A stretch of DNA of 64,000 nucleotides from Candidatus Binatia bacterium (lineage in GTDB: Bacteria > Vulcanimicrobiota > Vulcanimicrobiia > Vulcanimicrobiales > Vulcanimicrobiaceae): the NCBI GenBank assembly GCA_035541935.1, contig DATKMJ010000067.1, positions 1-64,000 on the forward strand, written 5' to 3'. Below are positions 23,218-32,052 of the stretch, in pieces. The notes beneath the pieces were generated by a model. The model had not been told where the DNA came from, made no database searches, and saw nothing but the letters and a program-made list of their open reading frames with translations. The number at the start of each line of letters is the position of its first letter. Position 1 is the first letter of the stretch. The position numbers and the translations under genes were made by a program.

Positions 23218-23826
23218 TCAACGCGGAAAGATCACGACGCGCCGCTCGGGTTCCTCACCCTCGGACTCGGTGCGGACCGCATCCGACGCCGCGAGCGCGA
23301 GGTGCACGATCTTCCGTTCCGAGGGGAGCATCGGTTCGAGTTTCTGCGGCGCGCCCTCGCGGACAACGCGTTCGAGCGTCGCGAGCGCGAGCCGCTTGAG
23401 CTGATCGGCGCGATCGGCGCGATAGCCCTCGGCGTCGATCGTGTAGTACTTGCGGTTCGTTCGCACGCCGGAGTTGAACGAGTTGTTGAAGATGAGGTTG
23501 AGCGCTTCGAGCGTGTTGCCGTGGCGTCCGATCAGCATCCCGAGCTGTGGACCGTTGATCTCGAGATACTCGCCCTCGCTTCGGCTGATGTAGCGGATGT
23601 CGACCGGCCCGACGCCCATCTTTTCGAGGATCTCTCGCAGGAGATCGCGCGCGGGCTTCGCGTCGTCGGGGAGCTCGGTCGCGACGGCGTCGTTTCTCGG
23701 CGCGCGGCGCGGCTCGCGGCGCCGCCGGGTTCCGCCGCCTCGTCCGCCGGGCGGTTTTCCGCCGATCGTGCGATCCCGGATGTCGGCGGGCTGTTCTTCG
23801 AACTCGAAATCGTCTTCGTAGAGCAT
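23218..23826 (-). CDS. jag: RNA-binding protein Jag/KhpB (KH and R3H domains)
   Basis: A 202-residue protein. The first 60 residues are acidic, then Arg/Gly-rich (GGKPPGGRGGGTRRRRE). The KH domain follows with GMLIGRHGNTLEALN (the GxxG loop), and the R3H region includes LPSERKIVHLAL. In Gram-positives KhpB with KhpA controls cell division and envelope synthesis by binding RNA. It is encoded directly after yidC, its normal place. The Jag-N domain is replaced by the Arg-rich linker. Confidence 0.9.
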   Translation of the reverse strand: MLYEDDFEFEEQPADIRDRTIGGKPPGGRGGGTRRRREPRRAPRNDAVATELPDDAKPARDLLREILEKMGVGPVDIRYISRSEGEYLEINGPQLGMLIGRHGNTLEALNLIFNNSFNSGVRTNRKYYTIDAEGYRADRADQLKRLALATLERVVREGAPQKLEPMLPSERKIVHLALAASDAVRTESEGEEPERRVVIFPR

Positions 23827-23836
23827 CGGTGGGACC

Positions 23837-24709
23837 TTATGTCCTTCTGTTCTTTCGCTTCGAACGTGCGTTGCGCGGCGGTTTCGGCTGAATGGCGCCG
23901 TTGCCGCTGGGTGAGATCTTGTTGCCTTTCGCCGGCGCGGCGGCGCCGGCGGGCCCCTCGGTGATGGCGTGCTCGCTGTCGATCGCCGCGAGCGGCTGAT
24001 GGTAGCGCCGCAGCAGATAGAACTGCTGCCCCATCGTGAAGATGTTGTAGGCGAACCAATAGAGCACCATCGCCGACGGCCAGTGGTACTTCCATCCGAG
24101 AAATCCGAGCATGACCGGCGATATGACCGCCATCATGCGCTGCGTCTGCGCTTGCTGCGGATCGGTTGCGGGCATGCTGACGTAGCGGACGCTCAAGTAC
24201 ATCGAGAACGCGTAAAGCAGAATCAGCACGAGATCCGGGTGCGCCAGGCTCGCCGCCAAGATCGGCACCCCGAAGATCGCCGGCGCCGACGCCGCGTGCG
24301 TTATCGCGCTGCCGATCCAGAGCCAGTTCTGATTCTCGAAGAGCGCCTTGTGGTTCATGACCACGTAGTAGACGCTGATGATGACGGGGTACTGGACGAG
24401 CATCGGCCAGCATCCGGCAAACGGATTGACCTTGTGCTCCTTGTAGAGCGCCATCGTCTCTTGTTGGATGCGTTGGCGGTCGTCTTTGTAGCGTTCTTGA
24501 ACGCGTTTGAGCTGCGGCGCGATCTTCTGCATCGAGAGGAACGCTTTGAACTGCGCGGTGTTGAGCGGCCAGAAGACGACGCGGATGAGCACGGCGAGAA
24601 TGACGAGGCTCCAGCCGAGATTGCCGATGGGCTTGTCGATCGCCATGACGGCCGCCGAGAGCGCGTTGACGATCGGGTCGAGCCACGACGCGGCGATCAG
24701 CACGTGCAC
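23837..24709 (-). CDS. yidC: Membrane protein insertase YidC, short form
   Basis: A 290-residue insertase for inner-membrane proteins. There are five membrane helices; the positively charged groove Arg is in LAVLIRVVFWPLN, and a cytoplasmic hairpin follows (QKIAPQLKRVQERYKDDR). The large periplasmic P1 domain of proteobacterial YidC is missing, as in Gram-positives, although this organism appears to be a diderm. The tail is long and basic (ending RSKRKNRRT), which often helps ribosome binding. Confidence 0.93.
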   Translation of the reverse strand: MHVLIAASWLDPIVNALSAAVMAIDKPIGNLGWSLVILAVLIRVVFWPLNTAQFKAFLSMQKIAPQLKRVQERYKDDRQRIQQETMALYKEHKVNPFAGCWPMLVQYPVIISVYYVVMNHKALFENQNWLWIGSAITHAASAPAIFGVPILAASLAHPDLVLILLYAFSMYLSVRYVSMPATDPQQAQTQRMMAVISPVMLGFLGWKYHWPSAMVLYWFAYNIFTMGQQFYLLRRYHQPLAAIDSEHAITEGPAGAAAPAKGNKISPSGNGAIQPKPPRNARSKRKNRRT

Positions 24710-24710
24710 G

Positions 24711-24938
24711 CTACGCCCTCTCGACCCGCGGCGGAACGAAGTCCACGCCGCCGGGGTGCCAGGGATTGCAGCGCGCGACGCGCGCGAGCGCCAGCCACGT
24801 TCCGTTGACGACTCCGCGCTCGCGAATTGCGGTCAGCGCGTAGTGCGAGCAGCTCGGGTAGAAGCGGCAAGCGGGTGGGAGCAACGGCGAGATCGCGATC
24901 TGATAGAGTCTGATGAGGCCGAGCAACGCAAGCCGCAT
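24711..24938 (-). CDS. yidD: Membrane protein insertion efficiency factor YidD
   Basis: A 75-residue protein with the family signature [20 protein letters not shown], then YALTAI and [13 protein letters not shown]. It is thought to assist insertion of membrane proteins at the inner membrane. Position between rnpA and yidC is conserved in bacteria. One base separates it from yidC. Confidence 0.93.
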   Translation of the reverse strand: MRLALLGLIRLYQIAISPLLPPACRFYPSCSHYALTAIRERGVVNGTWLALARVARCNPWHPGGVDFVPPRVERA

Positions 24939-24943
24939 GCCGT

Positions 24944-25270
24944 CTAGTACGCTCGGCCGAGCGCCGACGTTACCTCGGCGTGCAGATCGGCGAAAGCGGT
25001 CTGCGCCGCGATCGGGCGCGCGACGACGAGCAGGCGCATGGCGCGCGAGCGCAACGCGTCGTCGACGATTGCCGCCAAACGGCGGCGCACCTTATTGCGG
25101 ATGACGGCCTTTCCGATCGTTTTGTTGACGGTGATGCCGACCATCGGCGAAAGATCGCCGGCCATCGGCTCGCTGCGGTAGATGACGAGACTCTTAGTCG
25201 AGAAGCGCCGGCCGCTCCGGCGCAAGCGCGCAAAATCCGTCCGGCGCCGCAAACTCGTGTAGCAGCGCAT
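24944..25270 (-). CDS. rnpA: Ribonuclease P protein component
   Basis: A 108-residue basic protein that binds RNase P RNA for tRNA 5' processing. [14 protein letters not shown] is the RNR signature. [17 protein letters not shown] is the usual N-terminus. The ATG shares its A with the last base of the rpmH stop. Length is normal. Confidence 0.93.
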   Translation of the reverse strand: MRCYTSLRRRTDFARLRRSGRRFSTKSLVIYRSEPMAGDLSPMVGITVNKTIGKAVIRNKVRRRLAAIVDDALRSRAMRLLVVARPIAAQTAFADLHAEVTSALGRAY

Positions 25271-25404
25271 CAGACGGTAAGGCGATGGCGCCCTTTCTTT
25301 CTGCGACGAGCGAGAACGTTGCGTCCTTGCTTCGTCGCCATACGTTCCAAGAAGCCGTGCACGCGTTTACGGCGGCGATTATGCGGCTGATACGTCCGCT
25401 TCAT
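25270..25404 (-). CDS. rpmH: 50S ribosomal protein L34
   Basis: A 44-residue protein, [20 protein letters not shown] at the N-terminus and ending [12 protein letters not shown], unmistakable L34. Start ATG at 25402-25404 preceded by AAGGG. It is the first gene of the rpmH-rnpA-yidD-yidC-jag-mnmE series and has its own consensus-like promoter about 55 bases upstream. dnaA, which often lies divergent from or next to rpmH, is absent here. Confidence 0.96.
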   Translation of the reverse strand: MKRTYQPHNRRRKRVHGFLERMATKQGRNVLARRRKKGRHRLTV

Positions 25405-25460
25405 AACGTCCCTTAAGGCGAAGAGTAATGCCCCACACCCTGGTGGTAGACAGCCCCGAG

Positions 25461-25489
25461 ATTATAGCCAGCGCCGGGGGCGGGTGCAA
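25461..25489 (-). promoter_or_regulatory. Strong sigma-70-type promoter of the rpmH operon
   Basis: On the minus strand TTGCAC (25489-25484) and TATAAT (25466-25461) are exactly 17 bases apart. The -10 box is a perfect consensus match. The predicted start near 25454 leaves a 5' leader of about 50 bases before rpmH. The promoter overlaps the last codons of the LD-carboxypeptidase gene on the same strand. Confidence 0.8.
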
Positions 25490-26463
25490 GCCGCTTCCAG
25501 CATCGTCAGGGTTCCGGCTCCGGTATCGAGCTGGGCCCGGACCCCGATCGGCAGCACCCATTGCTGCGGAATGTGGCCCACGGGAGCCCCCGCAACAGCC
25601 GGCCGCCCGCCTCGTTGGAGCCGGTCGGCGACGACCTGCTGCGCCGGCTGGGTCGGGCCGGGGCCGACGCACTTCGTGCACTCGCCGAAGAGAATCCCGG
25701 CCGCCGCCGATAGATCCCCGGCCAGGTCGAGCTGCGTGAGCATGCGGTCGATCCGGTAGGGCTGCTCCTCGGTCTCCTCGAGGATCAGAATCGCTCCCGC
25801 CGCCGCGATCGCGTAGGGGGTTCCGGCGAGCGCGGAGCAGAGCGAGAGGTTTCCACCAACCAAGCGTCCGCTCGCTCGACCGGAGACGATCGTCCGCGGC
25901 GCCGCAATCCGCAGGCTGTAGGGCTGCACGGAGAAGAGGGCTTGCTCGAGGTAGGTCCGGGCGGCGCCGCTCCAGGACGAACCGTGCGCTCCGACCGGGC
26001 CGTGGAAGGTGACGACGCGGCTGCGCTCGGTCACGGCGTTGAGGACCGCCGTCATGTCGGAGAAGCCCATGACGATCTTCGGGTCGCGGCGGATCGCCGC
26101 GTAGTCGAGCCGGTCGAGGATCCGCATCGTTCCGTAACCGCCGCGGATCGCGACGATCGCCCGAATCTGTGGATTCCGCGCCATCGCGTTGAAATCGGCG
26201 GCGCGCGCGGCGTCGCTGCCGGCAAGGTAACCGTCCCGTTGGCGCACGTACTGCCCGAGGACCGGAACCAGGCCGAGGGACTCGACGTTCGCGACGGCTC
26301 GGGCGACGTCGTCGCCCTCCGGCGGCGAGGCCGGAGCGATCAGGCCCACGCGGTCGCCGCGCACGAGCATCGGCGGCTTCTGCATGGTCTGCGCAAGGCC
26401 GGGAACTGCCGGCGCGATTGCGGCCAGCGTTAGCGCCTCGAGGAACTCTCCGCGCGTGCTCAC
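25462..26463 (-). CDS. LD-carboxypeptidase, peptidase family S66
   Basis: A 333-residue enzyme predicted to remove the terminal D-Ala from murein tetrapeptides. The N-terminus STRGEFLEALTLAAIAPAVPGLA resembles an export signal, possibly twin-arginine-like but with a single Arg. The S66 nucleophile Ser lies in MGFSDMTAV after IRGGYGTMRILDRLD. LILEETEEQPYRIDRML supplies the Glu and GHIPQQ the His of the Ser-Glu-His triad. The export signal implies periplasmic action, unlike cytoplasmic LdcA. It is divergent from fabF. Confidence 0.87.
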   Translation of the reverse strand: MSTRGEFLEALTLAAIAPAVPGLAQTMQKPPMLVRGDRVGLIAPASPPEGDDVARAVANVESLGLVPVLGQYVRQRDGYLAGSDAARAADFNAMARNPQIRAIVAIRGGYGTMRILDRLDYAAIRRDPKIVMGFSDMTAVLNAVTERSRVVTFHGPVGAHGSSWSGAARTYLEQALFSVQPYSLRIAAPRTIVSGRASGRLVGGNLSLCSALAGTPYAIAAAGAILILEETEEQPYRIDRMLTQLDLAGDLSAAAGILFGECTKCVGPGPTQPAQQVVADRLQRGGRPAVAGAPVGHIPQQWVLPIGVRAQLDTGAGTLTMLEAACTRPRRWL

Positions 26464-26523
26464 CGCTCGCAGGCTTCGCAGAAAGCCCGCCGTAAACTCC
26501 TGAAAGTTTTGAGCGAGTCGAAC

Positions 26524-27774
26524 ATGCAGCCTAGCCGCCGGCGCGTCGTCGTTACCGGGTTGGGCGCTGTCACCCCGATCGGCAACACCCGCGAAGACTT
26601 CTGGACGCGCCTAATTGCCGGAGAGTCGGGAATCGCTCCGATCACCGCCTTCGACGCGAGCGACTTCATCACGCGGATCGCCGGCGAGGTGAAAGAGTTC
26701 AACCCCGAACAGCTGATCGGCCGGAAGGAAGCCCGCCGGATGGACCGCTTCACGCAGTTCGCCTTCGTCGCGGCGCGCGAGGCGATCGAGGACGCGAAGC
26801 TGCCCGACGACCCCGAGTTCAAGGAACGCGTCGGCGGCGTGATCGGCACGGGGATCGGCGGGATCATCACGTTCTGGCTCAACTCCGACAAGGCGAACGA
26901 GAACGGGACCTGGTCCAAGGTGACGCCCTTCTTCATTCCGATGCTCATGGCCAACGCCGCGCCGGCGCACATCTCGATGACGTACGGATATCGCGGACCG
27001 TTCTTCGCGGCGGCAAGCGCCTGCGCGAGCGCGAACGACTCGCTCTGCACCGCCTACAACGCGATCGCCTACGGCGACGCGATCGCGATGATCTCCGGCG
27101 GAAGCGAGGCGACGGTCTCGCCGCTCGCAATCGGCGGCTTCTGCTCGATGCGCGCGATGTCCACGCGCAACGACGATCCGGCGCGCGCGAGCCGCCCGTT
27201 CGACCGCGAGCGCGACGGATTCGTTCTCGGCGAAGGCGCCGGCATTCTCGTTCTCGAGGAGTACGAGCACGCGCGCAAGCGCGGCGCTTCGATCTACTGC
27301 GAGATCCTCGGTTACGGACAGTCGGCCGACGCCTACGACATCGTCGCGCCCGATCCCGACGGCAACGGCGTGCGCCTCGCGTTCGCGCGGGCCTTCAAGA
27401 GCGCCGGCATCGAACCGAAAGACGTCGACTACATCAACGCGCACGGTACGTCGACTCCGGTCGGCGATCCCGCGGAGTCGAGAGCGATCGAGAAGAGCTT
27501 CGGCGAGCACGCCTTCAAGATCGGCGTCAGCTCGACGAAGTCCATGCACGGCCACGCGCTCGGCGCCGCGGGCGGGATCGAGGGCGTCGCCACGGCGCTC
27601 GCCGTCGCGCGCGACGTCATGCCGCCGACGACGAACTACGAGTTTCCCGATCCCGAATGCAGGCTCGACTACGTGCCGAACGTCGCGCGGAGCGCGCCGA
27701 TCGGCATCGCGCTCTCGAACTCCTTCGGCTTCGGCGGTCACAACAGCGTCATCGTCTTCGGCAAGGTCCGCTAG
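26524..27774 (+). CDS. fabF: Beta-ketoacyl-ACP synthase II
   Basis: A condensing enzyme of about 416 residues for fatty-acid elongation. Cys in SACASAND is the nucleophile, with His in NAHGTSTPVGD and His in MHGHALGAAGG; GFGGHNSVIVF ends the protein. ATG 26524 gives MQPSRRRVVVTGLGAVTP; a TTG at 26509 is an alternative. acpP, which often precedes it, is absent. The order fabF-rnc-smc is conserved widely. Confidence 0.94.
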   Translation: MQPSRRRVVVTGLGAVTPIGNTREDFWTRLIAGESGIAPITAFDASDFITRIAGEVKEFNPEQLIGRKEARRMDRFTQFAFVAAREAIEDAKLPDDPEFKERVGGVIGTGIGGIITFWLNSDKANENGTWSKVTPFFIPMLMANAAPAHISMTYGYRGPFFAAASACASANDSLCTAYNAIAYGDAIAMISGGSEATVSPLAIGGFCSMRAMSTRNDDPARASRPFDRERDGFVLGEGAGILVLEEYEHARKRGASIYCEILGYGQSADAYDIVAPDPDGNGVRLAFARAFKSAGIEPKDVDYINAHGTSTPVGDPAESRAIEKSFGEHAFKIGVSSTKSMHGHALGAAGGIEGVATALAVARDVMPPTTNYEFPDPECRLDYVPNVARSAPIGIALSNSFGFGGHNSVIVFGKVR

Positions 27775-27787
27775 GAACTTCAATTCG

Positions 27788-28492
27788 ATGAGCGGCGAGA
27801 ATCATCGGCGGCGCCTGCGCGCGCTGCTTCGTCTCGCCGGCGTCCGCGCGACGACCGGGCTCGACGCGTTCGAGACCGCGTTCGTGCACCAGAGCCACGC
27901 GAGAGAGCGCGGGGGCGAGTCGAACGAGCGCATGGAGTTTCTCGGCGATTCCGTGCTCGGGTGCATCACCGCGGATTGGCTCTTCGAGCGATACCCCGAG
28001 GAGCCGGAGGGCGGTCTCACGCTGCGAAAGGCCGCGATCGTTAACGACGCGCAGCTCGCGCGGACCGCGCGAAGGCTCGATCTCGGCGCGATGATGAAGC
28101 TCGGCGCCGGCATGCGCAGCGCCGGAGGGTCGGAGAACCAGTCGGTGCTCGCCGGCGCGTTCGAGGCGTTCGTCGGCGCGCTCTACCTGCGCTTCGGCCA
28201 CGAGAAGGCGCGGCGATTCGTCATCGCCCAGCACGTCGATTTCGTCGATCACTCGAGCGAATCGCTGCTCGACCCGAAGACGCGCCTGCAGCACTACGCG
28301 CAAGAGCACCTCGCCGCGACGCCCGTCTACCGCGAGAGCAGCCGCGGCACGCCGCAGCGACCCGCCTTCAAGTCGCGCGTCACCGTCAACGGCGAGATCT
28401 TGGGCAAAGGCGAGGGCGCTTCGAAGAAGGCCGCGCAACAGGCGGCCGCCGAGGCGGCGCTGCTCTCGATCGCCGGCGCGAGCGCCGAATGA
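27788..28492 (+). CDS. rnc: Ribonuclease III
   Basis: A 234-residue double-strand-specific endoribonuclease for rRNA and mRNA processing. The signature NERMEFLGDSVLG carries catalytic Glu and Asp, SVLAGAFEAFVGALY the second acidic site, and the C-terminal dsRNA-binding domain ends with GASKKAAQQAAAEAAL. The stop overlaps the smc start by 4 bases. Confidence 0.96.
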   Translation: MSGENHRRRLRALLRLAGVRATTGLDAFETAFVHQSHARERGGESNERMEFLGDSVLGCITADWLFERYPEEPEGGLTLRKAAIVNDAQLARTARRLDLGAMMKLGAGMRSAGGSENQSVLAGAFEAFVGALYLRFGHEKARRFVIAQHVDFVDHSSESLLDPKTRLQHYAQEHLAATPVYRESSRGTPQRPAFKSRVTVNGEILGKGEGASKKAAQQAAAEAALLSIAGASAE

Positions 28493-31400
28493 AGCTCAAG
28501 CGAATTCGTTCCTTCGGTTTTAAGACGTTCGCGGAGCCGACCGTGCTCGAGTTCGGCGACGGCGTGACCGCGATCGTCGGCCCAAACGGCTCGGGAAAGT
28601 CGAATCTCGTCGACGCGTTTCGCTGGGTGCTCGGCGAAACGTCCACCAAGAGCATTCGCTCGGGACGTCTCGAGGACGTGATCTTTTCCGGAAACGAGAC
28701 GCGCAAGCCGCTCGGCATGGCCGAGGTATCGATCCTCTTCGACAACGCCGATCGCAAACTGCCGATCGAGTTCGCCGAGGTCGAGATCACGCGGCGCGCC
28801 TACCGCGTCGGCGAGAGCGAGTACTTCATCAATCGCACGCAGGTCCGTCTGCGCGACGTCGTCGATTTGTTGACGGGCAGCGGGCTCGGCCCGGGATCGT
28901 ACGCGATCGTCTCGCAGGGGCAAATCGACGCGATCCTCACGAGCAAACCGGTCGAACGGCGCGCGCTCTTCGAAGAGACCGCCGGCATCGGACGATTCAT
29001 CGCGCGCAAGAACGAGTCGATGCGGCGGCTCGAGAAGACCGAGCAGAACGCCATCCGGGTCAGCGATCTCATCTCGGAACTCGGCCGGCGCATCCCCGAG
29101 CTCGAGACCCAGATGCGCCGCGCCAAACGTTACCGGAAGGTCGTCGGGCGCGTTCGCGATCTCGAGATTCTCGGCTACTTGCGCGCGAGCGCGACGCGCC
29201 GCGCGGAGGCCGAGACGCTGCGCGAAGCCGCCGCGAAGCACGAGGACCTGCGCAGCGCGGCCGCGGCGAAGGCCGCGACGCTCGCCGGCGAGCTCGCGAA
29301 CGTGCGCACGCAAGTCTATCGCGGGGAGCTCGCGCTCGAGGAGCTGCGCTCGCAAGCGCAGACGAAGCGGGCCGATCTCGCGCGCATCGATGCCGAGTAC
29401 GCCGCGTCGCTCGCGCGCCGGGAAGCGCTCGAACGCCAATCCACGCAGACGACGCAAGACGTGGAGCGCGTCGAGCAAGAACGCGTCGCGCTCAACGCGG
29501 CGATCGCCGGGCTCGAAGAGCGCCTGCGGCCGCTCGCGCGCGAGGTCGAGACGGCGCGAGAGGGCGAGTTGGCGGCACAGACCGCGCTAGCGCAGGCGCG
29601 AGCGAATCTCGACGCGATATTCACGCGCCTTCGCGAGGTGGAGGCGTCGGCCGGCGAGATCGCGGCGCGCAGAGCGGAGCGCCGCGTGCACGCCGAGACG
29701 CTGCGCGCCGAGGCCGAACGGCTGGATAAGGAGGAACGCGCGGCTCGCGAGCGAGCGGAACGTCTCGAGATCGCGGCGGGCGCGGCGTCGCACAAGCTTG
29801 CAGAGCGGCAGAAAGAGCTCGCGAAGCGCGAAGAGGAGCTGCTCGCCGCGGGCGGCCTCGCCGAAGACGCCGGACGCGATGCCGCCCAGGCGCAAGAAGA
29901 CGTGGCGCGCGCGCTCGCGACCGCGCGCGAGCAGTCGGTCGACGTCCGCGCCGCCGAGTCGCGGCTCCACACGATCGAAGAGCTCGAGAACTCACTCGAA
30001 GGCCACGTGCCCGGCACGCGCGCCATCGTCGAAGCCTGGCAGCGCAAAGAACTCAACGGCATCGAAGGAATCGTCTCGAATCTGATAACGACCGACGAGC
30101 GGTACGCGCGCGCGCTCGACGTCGCGTTCGGCGCGCGGCTATCCAACGTCGTCACCGCGACCTCGGAGGATGCGGAGCGGTGCGTCGAGTTTCTCAATCG
30201 CACGCAGGCCGGCCGCGCGACCTTCCTCCCGCTCGATACGCTCGCGAATCGCCAAGGGCGGCAAGCGGACGAGCAGCTCGCCGGCGTGCCCGGAGTGCTC
30301 GGATACGCGCACGCGCTCGTTCGAACGAAGCCGCGCTTCGCGGGAATCGTCAACTTCCTCGTCGGGAACGTCCTGATCGTCGATAAGCTCGAGACCGGCA
30401 TCGAGCTCGTTCGCGGACGCGGTCTGCGCGACACGATCGTCACGCTCAACGGCGAGCAGATCACGGGCGGCGGTGCGATTACGGGCGGGCGCTTCCAGCG
30501 CGAGCGATCGATTCTCTCGCGGCGCTTCCAAGCCGCGACGCTGCGCGACGCGCTCGCCGGCATGCGCGCGAAGCTCGAAGAGGCGGAGCGCGCGCTGCGC
30601 GCCGCGCACCGGCACGCCGAGAGCGCGATCGAGCGGCGCGACGAAGCGCGCGACCGCCAAGCGAGAGCCGAGGCCGCAGTCGTCGGACTGCGCGCGGAGA
30701 GCGCCGCGCTCCAAGGCGAAGTCGATCGAGCGAAAGCGGATCTCGAGCACGCCCGCGGCGCGCTCGCCGAGCTGCACGCCGGCGCGGCGCGCTCCCGCGA
30801 ACTCGAGCGAGAGTACGAGCGCGCGGAGCCCGAGGCGGAGCGTAGCGACGAAGAGCGCGTCCGGCTCGAAGCCGAGTTGGCGCGCGTGCGCGAGGAGATC
30901 GCCGCGGCCGAGCGCGCGCAGTCGAGCGCGACCGCGGGCGCTGCCGAGCTGCGCGAGCGCGCCGCCGCGATGACCGCAGAACGAGACGCCGCGCGCGCTC
31001 GGCTCGGCATGCTCGACGCGGACAGCGAGCGCGGCGGGCTCGCGCGCGAGGAGATGCTCGCCCAGATCGCATCGCTCGTGGAGGAGACGCGCACGAAGCA
31101 CGCGCACGCCGAAGGCCTTCGCGGCGGCGTCGCATCGCTCGACGCGTCGCTCGAGCAGTCGCGAAACCAACGCGAGGAGCTCGTCGCGCGGCAGACGGCG
31201 TTAGAGGCGGAGTTGCGCGCGGCCGAGCAGGCCGAGCGCGACACGACCGCGAGCGGCGAGCGCGACCGCACGCGGCTGGCGCAGGTCGAAGCCGAGTTGG
31301 GAATGCTCGTCTCGCAGTTTGCGCAGAATCCCGCGACCGACGACGAGTGCAAGGACGTCGAGACGCGCTACGCGAGCGAAGAGGATTCGGTCGTCGACGA

Positions 31401-32052
31401 CCTGCCGCGCCTGCGCGACGAGCTCGCGCGCCTGCAGGCCAACGTCAATCTGAACGCCGAGGCCGAGCGCGAGGAGATCGCGGGGCGCGAACAGTTCTTG
31501 CGCGCGCAGCTCGACGACCTGACGAAAGCGCGCGAGACGCTGCTCGAATCGATCGCGGCGATCGAGCGCGAGACGCAGACGCAATTCAACGAAACCTTCG
31601 CGGAAGTCTCGCAATCGTTCGCAAGCACCTACGCCCGTCTCTTCGCCGGCGGCGAAGCGAAGATGTGGCAGACGCAGCCCGAGAATCTCTCCGAGACGGG
31701 CATCGAGATCGCCGTTCGGCCGCCCGGCAAGAAAGCGATGCCGTTAGCGGCGCTCTCCGGCGGCGAGCGCGCGATGACGGCGGCCGCGCTGATCTTCGCG
31801 CTGATCGCGACGAGACCGGCGCCCTTCTACCTGCTCGACGAAGTAGACGCCGCGCTCGACGATGCGAACATCGATCGCTTCTGCGCGATGGTCAAAGAGT
31901 TCGCGATGGAATCGCAGATGCTCATCGTCACGCACAACAAGAAGACGATGGAGATGGCCGACCGCATCTACGGCGTGACGACGCGCGAGGCAGGCGTGAG
32001 CGCGATCGTCTCCGCCGAGCTGGTGCGCGAAGCCGAGGCGATGCTTGCCTGA
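28489..32052 (+). CDS. smc: Chromosome-segregation ATPase SMC
   Basis: A 1187-residue structural maintenance protein that compacts and segregates DNA and is loaded at parS by ParB in other bacteria. The head has Walker A GPNGSGKSNLVD, and long Ala/Glu/Arg-rich coiled coils follow on each side of a hinge at about residues 500-670 (hinge ends with TGGGAITGG-like GGGAITGG). The C-terminal head holds LSGGERAMTAAAL and Walker B FYLLDEVDAALDD. The antisense reading frame here is also long but is only a codon-bias shadow. Followed by purH with an 8-base overlap. Confidence 0.97.
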   Translation: MKLKRIRSFGFKTFAEPTVLEFGDGVTAIVGPNGSGKSNLVDAFRWVLGETSTKSIRSGRLEDVIFSGNETRKPLGMAEVSILFDNADRKLPIEFAEVEITRRAYRVGESEYFINRTQVRLRDVVDLLTGSGLGPGSYAIVSQGQIDAILTSKPVERRALFEETAGIGRFIARKNESMRRLEKTEQNAIRVSDLISELGRRIPELETQMRRAKRYRKVVGRVRDLEILGYLRASATRRAEAETLREAAAKHEDLRSAAAAKAATLAGELANVRTQVYRGELALEELRSQAQTKRADLARIDAEYAASLARREALERQSTQTTQDVERVEQERVALNAAIAGLEERLRPLAREVETAREGELAAQTALAQARANLDAIFTRLREVEASAGEIAARRAERRVHAETLRAEAERLDKEERAARERAERLEIAAGAASHKLAERQKELAKREEELLAAGGLAEDAGRDAAQAQEDVARALATAREQSVDVRAAESRLHTIEELENSLEGHVPGTRAIVEAWQRKELNGIEGIVSNLITTDERYARALDVAFGARLSNVVTATSEDAERCVEFLNRTQAGRATFLPLDTLANRQGRQADEQLAGVPGVLGYAHALVRTKPRFAGIVNFLVGNVLIVDKLETGIELVRGRGLRDTIVTLNGEQITGGGAITGGRFQRERSILSRRFQAATLRDALAGMRAKLEEAERALRAAHRHAESAIERRDEARDRQARAEAAVVGLRAESAALQGEVDRAKADLEHARGALAELHAGAARSRELEREYERAEPEAERSDEERVRLEAELARVREEIAAAERAQSSATAGAAELRERAAAMTAERDAARARLGMLDADSERGGLAREEMLAQIASLVEETRTKHAHAEGLRGGVASLDASLEQSRNQREELVARQTALEAELRAAEQAERDTTASGERDRTRLAQVEAELGMLVSQFAQNPATDDECKDVETRYASEEDSVVDDLPRLRDELARLQANVNLNAEAEREEIAGREQFLRAQLDDLTKARETLLESIAAIERETQTQFNETFAEVSQSFASTYARLFAGGEAKMWQTQPENLSETGIEIAVRPPGKKAMPLAALSGGERAMTAAALIFALIATRPAPFYLLDEVDAALDDANIDRFCAMVKEFAMESQMLIVTHNKKTMEMADRIYGVTTREAGVSAIVSAELVREAEAMLA

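Noticed and set aside
25405-25461. oriC or DnaA boxes beside rpmH
   Set aside because: Only a promoter and a short leader are present. No TTATCCACA-type boxes or AT-rich stretch is visible.
29316-31352. A 678-residue open frame antisense to smc, and similar long antisense frames over mrdA (6776-8518) and fabF (26611-27783)
   Set aside because: They mirror GC-rich codon usage of the true genes, are of biased composition (Ser/Arg/Ala) and lack domains. They are shadows.
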